This document shows, piece after piece, positions 1-6,245 of a stretch of 6,245 nt of DNA. The notes under the pieces are model-generated. The model saw only the letters and a list, made by a program, of their open reading frames with translations. It made no database searches and had not been told where the DNA came from. The stretch is taken from assembly GCA_003520425.1 (NCBI GenBank), contig DOUU01000005.1:14567-20811 (forward strand), written 5' to 3'. Position numbers and translations under genes: made by a program. The DNA is from Deltaproteobacteria bacterium (GTDB lineage Bacteria; Myxococcota_A; UBA9160). Positions within the stretch are counted from its first letter, which is position 1. Each line of letters starts with the position of its first letter.

Positions 1-1002
1 CACAAGGCCGGTCCCGGTGGGGAGGCGGGTGCCAAAGCCCGTGTCCTGCAGCACGCAGGGGCGACCGGCCGCAAGGAAGCAGACGCTTCGGTCGCTGAAC
101 CAGCCCACCTGGAGGCGGGCCTGGTCGTCCTTTTCCACCGAGAACTCGCCCTTTGCACCCTGGATGTAGCGGCGGTAGACGCCGGCGCTGTGGGAGATGC
201 GGTAGGGGTCTTCGAGCTTCCAGCCATGGGAGAGGAAGCGCTCGCGCAGCTCCGGGCTGGGGGACACGAGGGCCAGCTCGAGCCGCTCTTTCGTCTTCGA
301 GGGCAGATCCATCACGCGGTCGAAGTTCGGGTGCTTCGACCAGTAGTAGGTCTCGCCCTCAATCACCACGTCCTTGCCCTTGTTGCGGTAGGTGGCGATG
401 GTGCGCCAGTTCCCCCTGGGCTTCGGCGCGGACTCCCACAGGTCGACCACGACCGGCGGGTGGGTCTTGTGCCAGGCGATGTCGCCGGCAGGAACCCGGC
501 AGCCTGGGGTTCCGAGGTTCCAGCCGTAGGTGAAGTGGACGTCGTGGGAGTGCAAGAACTCCCGGGTCAGGGGGTCGCCCTGGGCGTACTTGACCTGCTC
601 GAAGATCGGATCGGTTTCGATGTAGACCATGCAGCCCTTGCGCCGGCGCCCGGGCTCGGGCCGAGAGGCACCGCAGAGGTTCACGATCGCGTCCGCGTGC
701 TCGAGCAGGTCGTGAACCCGTGCCTGCTGGATGCCGAACCAACGCCGGGTGAGCGAATCGTAGTAGGACCAGATGTCCGCCAGGTCGTAGCGCCGGAAGG
801 TCTCACGCAAGAAGCGCACGTTCTCGCGCGCGCTCGCGACCACGGACTGCTCGCGCGGGGAGTAGGGAGGGGCGCCCGAGTCCTCGATGTAGAAGCACTC
901 GACGCCGAGTCGACGCAGACCGATCACGTGATGCAGCACCTGCCAGGCCATCCCGCCGAGCGGGTATTGACCCATGAGACCGAGGATGACCACGCGCTTC
1001 AT
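1..1002 (-). CDS. GT-B-like glycosyltransferase, 3' end cut by window edge
   Basis: Third gene of the operon. The frame is open from an ATG at 1002..1000 to base 1, giving 334 residues without a stop, so the C-terminus lies outside the window. The N-terminus starts with a beta strand and a glycine-rich loop (MKRVVILGLMGQYPLGG), then an amphipathic helix ending GLRRLGVECFYIEDSG, the usual first Rossmann unit of GT-B enzymes. Near the cut end, about residues 296-334, is a donor-domain-like stretch (GWFSDRSVCFLAAGRP, then QDTGFG and LPTGTGLV), which resembles the C-terminal nucleotide-sugar region of uncharacterised GT-B proteins usually labelled glycosyltransferase. There is no signal peptide and no membrane segment, so it should be cytosolic or peripheral. 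The ATG overlaps the ABC transporter stop (ATGA) and follows a GGAGGG ribosome binding site, which fixes the start. Donor, acceptor and CAZy family cannot be given. The glycosyltransferase assignment rests on motif resemblance recalled from the family. Confidence 0.8.
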   Translation of the reverse strand, partial: MKRVVILGLMGQYPLGGMAWQVLHHVIGLRRLGVECFYIEDSGAPPYSPREQSVVASARENVRFLRETFRRYDLADIWSYYDSLTRRWFGIQQARVHDLLEHADAIVNLCGASRPEPGRRRKGCMVYIETDPIFEQVKYAQGDPLTREFLHSHDVHFTYGWNLGTPGCRVPAGDIAWHKTHPPVVVDLWESAPKPRGNWRTIATYRNKGKDVVIEGETYYWSKHPNFDRVMDLPSKTKERLELALVSPSPELRERFLSHGWKLEDPYRISHSAGVYRRYIQGAKGEFSVEKDDQARLQVGWFSDRSVCFLAAGRPCVLQDTGFGTRLPTGTGLV

Positions 1003-2792
1003 GAGGCTCCCTCCGCCCCCGCATCGGGCGTGAGCAAAAACTGCGCCTCGTGGAGGCGCTGAAACAGCCCGCCCGCGCGACGCAGGGTCTCGTAGGTTCC
1101 GAGCTCCACCAGACGACCCGCTTCGAGCACGAGCAAGAGGTCGGCGCGCCGGACGGTGGAAAGCCGATGGGCGATCACGAAGGTGGTGCGTCCCTCCATG
1201 GCACGCTCGATGCCGCGCATCACGAAGGCCTCCGTCTCCGCGTCCAGGGCGGAGGTGGGCTCGTCGAGGATGAGAATGCGCGGGTCCTTGAGCAGAGCGC
1301 GGGCGATGGTCACGCGCTGCATCTGGCCCTGGGAGAGGGCCTGGCCCTCGGGACCCACGGGCGTCGCCAAGCCTTGCGGCAGGCTCGGGACGAACTGCAT
1401 CACTCCCGCGAGCTCCGCAGCATGCTCGAGCTCTTCCGCTGTGGCCTCAGGCCGGCCGTACCGGATGTTCTCCTCGAGTGTGGCAGGAAAGAGAACCGGC
1501 GACTGGGGCACGATGCCGATCGTCGCGCGAAGCGTGCGCACCTGAAGCTCACGCAGGTCGGTGCCGTCGAGCAGCACGCGGCCATGGGTGGGATCGTAGA
1601 AGCGCGGGAGCAAGGACACGAGGGTGCTCTTGCCCGCGCCCGTCGGTCCCACGAGCGCGACGAGCGCACCGGCGGGCGCCTCGAAGGTGACGTGCTCGAG
1701 GCGGAAGGCGCGATCGCCCTCGGTTTCGTAGGCGAAGGCGACGTCCTCGAAGCGCACCTCGCCGCGCACTGCGGCGAGAGGGCGGGCGCCCGGCGCGTCC
1801 TTCACCTCGGGCTCCGCGTCGAGGATCTCGAACACCCGGCGTGCTCCCGCCGCGGAGCCCTGGATGAGCCCCATGGTCTGGGAGATGGAGTTGATGGGTC
1901 CATAGAGGGAGGCCAGGTACGTCACGAACACGATGATGTCGCCGGCCGAGAGCTTGCCCGCGAGCGCGAGGCGGCCTCCCACATAGAGCACGCCGGCGGT
2001 GCCGAGCGCGATCAGGACATTCACGATTCCCGAGTAGCTGGTTTCGAACACGTAGAGCCGAAAGGCGGAGCCGAGCGCCCGCGAGGAGGCATCCATCACA
2101 CGCTGGCGCTCACGCGCCTCGGCGGTGAAGGCCTGCACGACCTGGATCGCTCCCATGCCACGCTGCGCTTCCGAGAGGAATCGGCTCTCGCTCTCGCGCT
2201 GCTCCGTGGCGAGGCTGGTCATGCGCCTTCCGACGGTCCGAATCGTCAGGAAAAGGAGCGGCGCCACCGCAAGGAAGATCCCGGCGAGGAGTGGATTCAT
2301 GCGGACCATGACGACCGTCATTCCCACGAGCAGCGCGACCGCCGTGACAAATGGGAACAGGCCGTTCATCGCCATCGACTGCACGGCATAGGTATCGAAG
2401 GCCAGCCGGTAGACGAGATCCTGGCTCGGCCTTCGGCCGAAGAAGCCGAGGGACATGCGCTGCAGGTGCGCGAGCAGCTGCACCCGCAGATCGCTCACCA
2501 TGCGTTGCCCGATCCCGATGGTGAGTCGGTTGAGGCGAACGCCCAGCAAGGCGAGCGTGCCCTGGAGCGCGAGCAGGCCCACGCACGCGGCTACGAGCAG
2601 GGAACGGGCGTCGAGATCGCGCAGCCAGGGAAGGAGGAGGGGCTTTGCGCCCAGCACCTGGTCGACCACGATCTTGAGCGGCCAGGGCTTTCCGATCTCG
2701 AGAACAGCGCTCAGCGCCACGAGCGCCAGGGACACAATGAAACGCGCCCGGTGGGGCCGCAGGTAGCGGCCGACGCGGCGGTAGACGCTCAT
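999..2792 (-). CDS. MsbA-type ABC exporter, fused permease and ATPase (597 aa)
   Basis: Half-size ABC exporter, expected to homodimerise in the cytoplasmic membrane and drive substrate efflux with ATP. Residues about 15-310 form a type IV exporter membrane domain with six predicted helices (near 17-37, 64-85, 145-165, 167-187, 253-273 and 283-305). Residues about 345-580 form the ATPase: Walker A GPTGAGKST (382-390), Q-loop Gln430 in VPQSP, signature LSQGQ (486-490), Walker B ILILDEPTS (506-514) with catalytic Glu511, D-loop SALD (514-517) and H-loop His542. All functional residues are intact. The signature has Gln in place of the first Gly of LSGGQ, a variant seen in other exporters. Length is normal for the MsbA/multidrug family. 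The ATG at 2792..2790 overlaps the stop of the upstream gene by one base, and LRPHRARF just after the start is a typical exporter N-terminus; the frame is open further upstream but only over the upstream gene. Between two glycosyltransferase genes it probably exports a glycolipid or glycan intermediate, but a drug or lipid substrate is not excluded. Confidence 0.95.
   Translation of the reverse strand: MSVYRRVGRYLRPHRARFIVSLALVALSAVLEIGKPWPLKIVVDQVLGAKPLLLPWLRDLDARSLLVAACVGLLALQGTLALLGVRLNRLTIGIGQRMVSDLRVQLLAHLQRMSLGFFGRRPSQDLVYRLAFDTYAVQSMAMNGLFPFVTAVALLVGMTVVMVRMNPLLAGIFLAVAPLLFLTIRTVGRRMTSLATEQRESESRFLSEAQRGMGAIQVVQAFTAEARERQRVMDASSRALGSAFRLYVFETSYSGIVNVLIALGTAGVLYVGGRLALAGKLSAGDIIVFVTYLASLYGPINSISQTMGLIQGSAAGARRVFEILDAEPEVKDAPGARPLAAVRGEVRFEDVAFAYETEGDRAFRLEHVTFEAPAGALVALVGPTGAGKSTLVSLLPRFYDPTHGRVLLDGTDLRELQVRTLRATIGIVPQSPVLFPATLEENIRYGRPEATAEELEHAAELAGVMQFVPSLPQGLATPVGPEGQALSQGQMQRVTIARALLKDPRILILDEPTSALDAETEAFVMRGIERAMEGRTTFVIAHRLSTVRRADLLLVLEAGRLVELGTYETLRRAGGLFQRLHEAQFLLTPDAGAEGAS
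1009..1014 (-). promoter_or_regulatory. Ribosome binding site of the GT-B gene
   Basis: The minus strand reads GGAGGG, six bases before the ATG at 1002. It lies inside the last codons of the ABC transporter gene. The strong Shine-Dalgarno match together with the ATGA stop/start overlap supports this start and suggests that the gene is translated both by coupling and by its own initiation. Confidence 0.7.
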
Positions 2793-5335
2793 CAGCCCTG
2801 GGGCATGGTCCCGGTGCGCTCGGGCCGCAGCGGGTCCAGCGGCAGCGACTGGAAGGTGATCTCGACGGCGTGCCACAGGGTGCGGCCGAGGCGATAGCCC
2901 TGGTAGGCCAGGAAGCCCGCCGTGCCCACAACCGCGGCGACGAGCTCGGCGCCGAGCAGGGGCTGGCCGCCCACGAACGCGAGCAGTGCCGCAAACGCGG
3001 TGACCGCCTGGACGCCCCTCGCGAGGGTGGTCTGGCGGATCCGAACCCCCACGTCGACCTGGCGCTTTGCACCCCCGTGGTTCTGGATCAGCACCTTGAC
3101 CTCGGAGCGCACCCATATGCCCCGGGCGATGGACACATCCCACGGCTCCCAGCCGTTGTCGAGGATGATCGGGTACTTGCGCGGCCGCAGGAAGTCCACG
3201 AGCGCGGAGATGCACGCTTGCTTCTCGATTCCCGTCTCGTTCCAGTAGGAGAGCACGTAGCACCGGCTCAGCCAATCCACGTCGGGCTTCTGGCGCAAGC
3301 TCGGGAAGCGAATGCGTTCAACCCGCGAGAGCCCCTGCATGCGGTGGCGGTTGCGCTCGATCGCTCGCATGAAGGGACCCAGGTAGTTGAGCGCTGCGAT
3401 CAAAAGGCGCGCCCGCCACGGCGAGACAGGCACTCCCTCCACGTCGACCTGAAGCGCCGTATACACGGCCTGCGCGATCGAAAGGCCGAGCAGCGTGAGC
3501 CCGCCCAAGACGAAGGTCGGCAGCGGAATGCCCACGCTGTACGCGAGGATTCCAACGAGGGTGAGCCCGAGCCCGGTGAGATTCCACTCGAGCGTTGCAG
3601 GCAAGTGTCGCAGGAGCGAGGAGGGCGCCTCGTAGAGCGTCTGGAACAGCCCGTTGCCGAAAGGCCCCCAATAGATGACAGGGCGCCGCCCGAGGATCCC
3701 CGGGCCGAGGTCGCTGTAGATGCGGCCCAGCCAGCGCGAGTTCCCGAGGAAATTGAAGCGGTAGGGATGCTTGAAGTAGAGCAACGCCTCGGCGCGACCG
3801 TAGCCTTTCTGCTGGTTCAGATAGGCCCGGACCGTGGCACGCCGCCGGTGCCAGACGAGGGCAGCCGCGGAGAAACCGATCTTGTAGCCCGCGTTCTGCA
3901 AGCGCCAGCACAGGTCGACGTCGTCACCCGCGGAACGGTAGATCGGGTCGAAAAGCCCCACGTCGATCAGCTGCTTGCGCCAGAAGGCCATGTTGCAGCC
4001 GGGGATGTGCTCGGCCTCCCAGTCCGTGAGGAGCACGTGCGTGGGTCCGCCCGGCGAACGCGCCACCACCTCCTGCACCCAGTCCGATTCGGGCGGCGGA
4101 AGGTTCGGTCCGCCGACGCCGGCGAAGCTCGGCTCCGAGAGCAGGCGGTATACGAGGAAGTTCAGCCAGTCGGGGTCGACGGCGCAGTCGGAATCGGTGA
4201 AGGCGACGATTTCGCCCTTGGCCGCGAGAATTCCTTCGTTGCGCGCCACGGAAAGGCCGCGGTTCTCGTGGGAGATCAGCCGATAAACGGGATAGCGCTC
4301 CGCAATCTCCTTGGTGCGATCGGTCGACCCGTCGTCGACGACGATCACCTCATAGTTCGGGTACCGGACCCGTTCGGGTCGCAGCGACTCCATGCACTCT
4401 TCCATCGTGCTCTCTGCGTTGTACGCGCAGACCACGACGGAGACCTTGGGAGCGGGATCTGGGGGCTGCGGCAGCTCGACACGATAGATCTGGCGCACCG
4501 CTTCGAAGGCGGGCTTCGGCTTGCGCTCCCGGGTGACCAGCCCAAAGGACCAGTCCGAGATGTCATGACCCCCGGTGTGCCACTCGTCCGTGAAGGAGAA
4601 GACCACCGTTCCCGCGCATCCGAGCTCGGCGGCGGCGGCCACGGTGGTCGCCAGGATGCGCGCCTGCTCCTGCGGTCCCTCGCGCACGGAGTCGACGCCG
4701 AACTCCGAGAGCACCAGGGGCTTGAAGTCCGCGACGTTCTGGAGTCGGGCCACGTAGCGGCGGAAGTCGACCTCGCGGTGGAGGTAGACATTGAAGGAGA
4801 CGAAGTCGAGGAAGTTGAGCTCGAGGTACTCGCTCATCGGGAAGTTGGCGTAGGAGACTAGGGCCTTGGGATCCGCCTCGTGGGCGACGTCGGTCAGCTC
4901 CTGCAAGAAGGCCTCGAGCCGCGACGGCCCGTACCAGCGCACGACCTGGGGCGGAACCTCGTTGCCGACCATGAGCGAGAAAAGATTGGGAACGCCGCGC
5001 AAGGCCCGAGCGGCTTCACGCACGCGGCCGCGGATCTCCTCCCGATCCTCTCGGGAATCGAGGAAGCGCACGTGCTGCGCCCACGGGATTCCGACCATCA
5101 TGCGAAGGCCGAACTCCGCCGCGAGCTCGCAAAGCCAGGGGGGTGGCAGGTGGTAGACGCGAACCGTGTTGGCGTTGAGCTGGCGCAGGAGTCCGAAGTC
5201 GCGCTCCACGGCGCTCTTCTCGGGAAACGGCTCCCCCATGAGGTTGGAGCGGAAGGGACCGTAGGACACCCCACGGACGAAGAACTTGGTCTCCCCGTCG
5301 AGCAGGAACATTCCCCGGGTACGAATGCGATTCAC
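2792..5335 (-). CDS. Fusion of GH2-like TIM barrel and family 2 glycosyltransferase, membrane-bound (847 aa)
   Basis: First gene of the operon. Residues about 8-285 look like the catalytic TIM barrel of GH2/clan GH-A glycosidases: FFVRGVSYGPF near the start, RQLNANTVRVYHLP (51-64), GNEVP with likely acid/base Glu126, FNVY (181-184), LSEFG with likely nucleophile Glu211, and FSFTDEW (246-252). The beta-sandwich domains of ordinary GH2 enzymes are absent. Residues about 296-520 are a GT-A fold family 2 glycosyltransferase: VSVVVCAYN, DDGS (334-337), metal-binding DSD (381-383), GDDVDLCWRLQ (470-480) with the likely catalytic base, and QQKGYGRAE (508-516) where processive enzymes carry QxxRW. 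Hydrophobic segments lie near 586-603, 606-628, 774-789 and 794-811. Residues about 630-772 form a soluble stretch I cannot assign. No signal peptide is seen, so both enzyme domains should be cytosolic. The GTG start at 5335 is chosen for its AAGGGG site 8 bases upstream; an ATG at codon 9 lacks a well-spaced one. Likely role: transfer of sugar to a membrane acceptor for the exporter encoded next. Sugar, acceptor and glycosidase activity are unknown. Confidence 0.93.
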   Translation of the reverse strand: MNRIRTRGMFLLDGETKFFVRGVSYGPFRSNLMGEPFPEKSAVERDFGLLRQLNANTVRVYHLPPPWLCELAAEFGLRMMVGIPWAQHVRFLDSREDREEIRGRVREAARALRGVPNLFSLMVGNEVPPQVVRWYGPSRLEAFLQELTDVAHEADPKALVSYANFPMSEYLELNFLDFVSFNVYLHREVDFRRYVARLQNVADFKPLVLSEFGVDSVREGPQEQARILATTVAAAAELGCAGTVVFSFTDEWHTGGHDISDWSFGLVTRERKPKPAFEAVRQIYRVELPQPPDPAPKVSVVVCAYNAESTMEECMESLRPERVRYPNYEVIVVDDGSTDRTKEIAERYPVYRLISHENRGLSVARNEGILAAKGEIVAFTDSDCAVDPDWLNFLVYRLLSEPSFAGVGGPNLPPPESDWVQEVVARSPGGPTHVLLTDWEAEHIPGCNMAFWRKQLIDVGLFDPIYRSAGDDVDLCWRLQNAGYKIGFSAAALVWHRRRATVRAYLNQQKGYGRAEALLYFKHPYRFNFLGNSRWLGRIYSDLGPGILGRRPVIYWGPFGNGLFQTLYEAPSSLLRHLPATLEWNLTGLGLTLVGILAYSVGIPLPTFVLGGLTLLGLSIAQAVYTALQVDVEGVPVSPWRARLLIAALNYLGPFMRAIERNRHRMQGLSRVERIRFPSLRQKPDVDWLSRCYVLSYWNETGIEKQACISALVDFLRPRKYPIILDNGWEPWDVSIARGIWVRSEVKVLIQNHGGAKRQVDVGVRIRQTTLARGVQAVTAFAALLAFVGGQPLLGAELVAAVVGTAGFLAYQGYRLGRTLWHAVEITFQSLPLDPLRPERTGTMPQG

Positions 5336-5343
5336 GCAGCAAG

Positions 5344-5349
5344 CCCCTT
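5344..5349 (-). promoter_or_regulatory. Ribosome binding site of the GH/GT2 fusion gene
   Basis: The minus strand reads AAGGGG, eight bases before the GTG at 5335..5333. It decides between this GTG and the in-frame ATG at 5311..5309, which has no separated purine-rich site in front of it. Confidence 0.6.
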
Positions 5350-5381
5350 CGCGCCGGCCGGGACCCCTTGCCGATGGACGA

Positions 5382-5403
5382 AAGCCCGGCAGCGGCCGGG
5401 CTT
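5382..5403 (-). terminator. Perfect 9-bp hairpin, likely intrinsic terminator after the methyltransferase gene
   Basis: On the minus strand AAGCCCGGC (5403..5395) and GCCGGGCTT (5390..5382) are perfect inverted repeats around a 4-base loop, CGCT. The transcript would continue TCGTCC, so with the last TT of the stem there are only three consecutive U residues, and the U-tract is weak. It lies 100 bases after the methyltransferase stop and 46 bases before the GTG of the fusion gene. It could end the upstream transcript, partly or fully. If the operon promoter lies upstream of it, it would instead sit in the 5' leader of the operon mRNA. Confidence 0.55.
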
Positions 5404-5455
5404 CGCAGGGTCATGAGGCGGTGTCGGGGAGGAGGGTCGGCGGTTGGTGCGAGGC

Positions 5456-5461
5456 TGTCAA
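5456..5461 (-). promoter_or_regulatory. Exact TTGACA -35 box, possible promoter of the operon
   Basis: The minus strand reads TTGACA at 5461..5456, an exact sigma-70 -35 consensus in the only intergenic gap of the window and pointing toward the operon. At a 17-base spacing the hexamer is GACCCT (5438..5433), a poor -10 that matches TATAAT at two positions. A real start here would put the hairpin at 5382-5403 in the leader. The match may be chance; only the -35 half is supported. Confidence 0.2.
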
Positions 5462-5503
5462 TCTGGGCAAAACCACAGGCACCCGGTGGCGGCAGCTCCA
5501 TGG

Positions 5504-6245
5504 CTAGTCCCCTGCCGCGCCATTGGAATTCGCGAAGGCGGCACGCTGGAAGGCGATCTGACGCAGGCCCCAGCGGTTCTCGAACGGCCCGCCGCAGCCG
5601 GCTGCGAGGGAGGCAAGCTCCCGGGCGAGCTCGGCGAGACCGCGCTCTCCCTCGCGCGCTGCGGCAATGGGGCTTCGGGCGAGGGCAGGAAGGTTCATCC
5701 CGAACATGCGGGCGGCATCCCCGGTCGCGACGCGGTGCTCGGCCACGCGACTCGCAAGGCGCTCGAGCCCGGAAGGCGCACCGACCCGGTCCAGGAAGGG
5801 GCCGACGTAGAGCGCTTGGCCCTGCCCCTCAAGGACGGCCGCCACAAGCGCCAGGTAGCGCTCGAAGACCGGGCAGTTCGTCCGGATCGACTCGACTTCT
5901 TCGACGAGAAGGCGCCCCTGCGGCGCGAGAAGCGGCCCCCAGGAGGCGATCACCCGTGCCGGCTCACGCAGGTGGGAGAGCAGGAAGCGGCAGACCACAA
6001 GTTCGGCTTCGCCCACGGGGAAGGGAAGGGCCGTCACGTCGTGTCGCAGGAACCGCACGCCGCGGCGCGCCCTGCGCTCGGCCGTGCCGAGGAATTCAGC
6101 CGAGGAGTCGAGGCCCACGGTCTCCGTCGCGCCCACGCTCTGCGCAAGCAGCCGCGTCGTATGGCCGGGTCCGCAGCCGAGGTCGAGGGCCCGGCGAGGC
6201 GCTCTCGGCGCGAACGCCTGCCAGAACGTACGGCTCGGCTCCTCG
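5504..6245 (-). CDS. Class I SAM-dependent methyltransferase, 5' end cut by window edge
   Basis: The frame is open from the right edge to a TAG at 5506..5504, giving 246 visible residues; the N-terminus lies outside the window. Motif I is clear at visible residues 19-34 (LDLGCGPGHTTRLLA), the SAM-binding glycine loop. It is followed by the acidic end of strand 2 (VGLDSS, Asp46), HDVTALPFP for the adenine-contacting region, a motif IV-like ELVVCRFLLSHL, and LLAPQGRLLVEEVE for strand 5. This is the Methyltransf_11/25-like pattern of small-molecule methyltransferases. The C-terminal half is alanine- and arginine-rich and largely helical, with no motif that shows a substrate. A GTG at 6136 is not a credible start because it falls after the SAM-binding motif in the same open frame. 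A hairpin separates it from the downstream operon, so a shared role in glycan methylation is possible but not shown. Confidence 0.9.
   Translation of the reverse strand, partial: EEPSRTFWQAFAPRAPRRALDLGCGPGHTTRLLAQSVGATETVGLDSSAEFLGTAERRARRGVRFLRHDVTALPFPVGEAELVVCRFLLSHLREPARVIASWGPLLAPQGRLLVEEVESIRTNCPVFERYLALVAAVLEGQGQALYVGPFLDRVGAPSGLERLASRVAEHRVATGDAARMFGMNLPALARSPIAAAREGERGLAELARELASLAAGCGGPFENRWGLRQIAFQRAAFANSNGAAGD

Larger units (their letters stand above)
5336..5503. other. Intergenic region between methyltransferase and glycan operon
   Basis: This 168-bp stretch is the only sizeable non-coding gap in the window. It holds the hairpin at 5382-5403, the TTGACA box at 5456-5461 and the ribosome binding site at 5344-5349. 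Short open frames cross it on both strands, but I see no start with a ribosome binding site and no protein-like composition to support a small gene. Confidence 0.7.

Noticed and set aside
190..1062. Plus-strand open frame of 290 codons opposite the GT-B gene
   Set aside because: The minus-strand frame has a strong ribosome binding site, an operon overlap and GT-B-like motifs. The plus-strand product has only a mirror-frame composition.
1050..2897. Plus-strand open frame of 615 codons opposite the ABC transporter
   Set aside because: It is antisense to a gene with all ABC motifs. Its product is rich in His, Glu, Arg and Gly with no domain-like pattern, as expected of a mirror frame in high-GC coding DNA.
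2793..3275. N-terminal extension of the ABC transporter by 161 codons
   Set aside because: The extension would lie wholly inside the 3' end of the GT2 fusion gene and has an arginine- and proline-rich shadow composition. The ATG at 2792 starts exactly at the upstream stop and gives a normal exporter length.
2870..4861. Plus-strand open frame of 663 codons opposite the GH/GT2 fusion
   Set aside because: Same reason: it lies opposite a gene with clear catalytic motifs, and it has low-information composition, no membrane or domain pattern and no supporting ribosome binding site.
5458..5667. 69-codon minus-strand frame spanning the methyltransferase end and the gap
   Set aside because: It lies mostly inside the methyltransferase gene in another frame, is Ser/Pro/Arg-rich, and has no operon or motif support.
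5504..6136. Complete 210-residue methyltransferase starting at the GTG at 6136
   Set aside because: The same frame continues upstream to the window edge and contains the SAM-binding motif LDLGCGPGH before this GTG, so the gene is truncated by the window rather than short.

Overview
High-GC bacterial DNA in which every gene I can support lies on the minus strand, so transcription runs from right to left. No rRNA, tRNA, CRISPR array or mobile element is visible. The strong G/C bias at third codon positions, the GTG start and the protein content suggest a free-living, high-GC Gram-negative-type lineage (Myxococcota, other former Deltaproteobacteria, Acidobacteriota or similar). I cannot name the organism from the sequence.

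Layout, in the direction of transcription: (1) the C-terminal 246 residues of a class I SAM-dependent methyltransferase, entering from the right edge and stopping at 5504; (2) a 168-bp gap (5336-5503) with a 9-bp perfect hairpin that looks like an intrinsic terminator, and one exact TTGACA box; (3) an 847-residue membrane protein that fuses an N-terminal clan GH-A (GH2-like) TIM barrel, a family 2 (GT-A fold) glycosyltransferase, two transmembrane segments, an unassigned soluble domain and two more transmembrane segments; (4) a 597-residue MsbA-type ABC exporter half-transporter with TMD and NBD on one chain; (5) the first 334 residues of a GT-B-like glycosyltransferase, which runs off the left edge with no stop.

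Genes 3, 4 and 5 are tightly packed. The first stop and next start overlap by 1 base (TGATG), and the next pair overlaps by 4 bases (ATGA). This arrangement implies one operon with translational coupling. The inferred role is synthesis of a cell-surface glycan or glycolipid: the GT2 fusion and the GT-B enzyme would build it at the inner face of the cytoplasmic membrane and the ABC exporter would move a lipid-linked or other product across. The most notable point is the first gene, where a glycosidase-type barrel that retains both expected catalytic glutamates is joined to a membrane glycosyltransferase with no signal peptide, so both enzyme domains should face the cytoplasm. The methyltransferase is separated from this operon by the hairpin and may belong to a different transcription unit.
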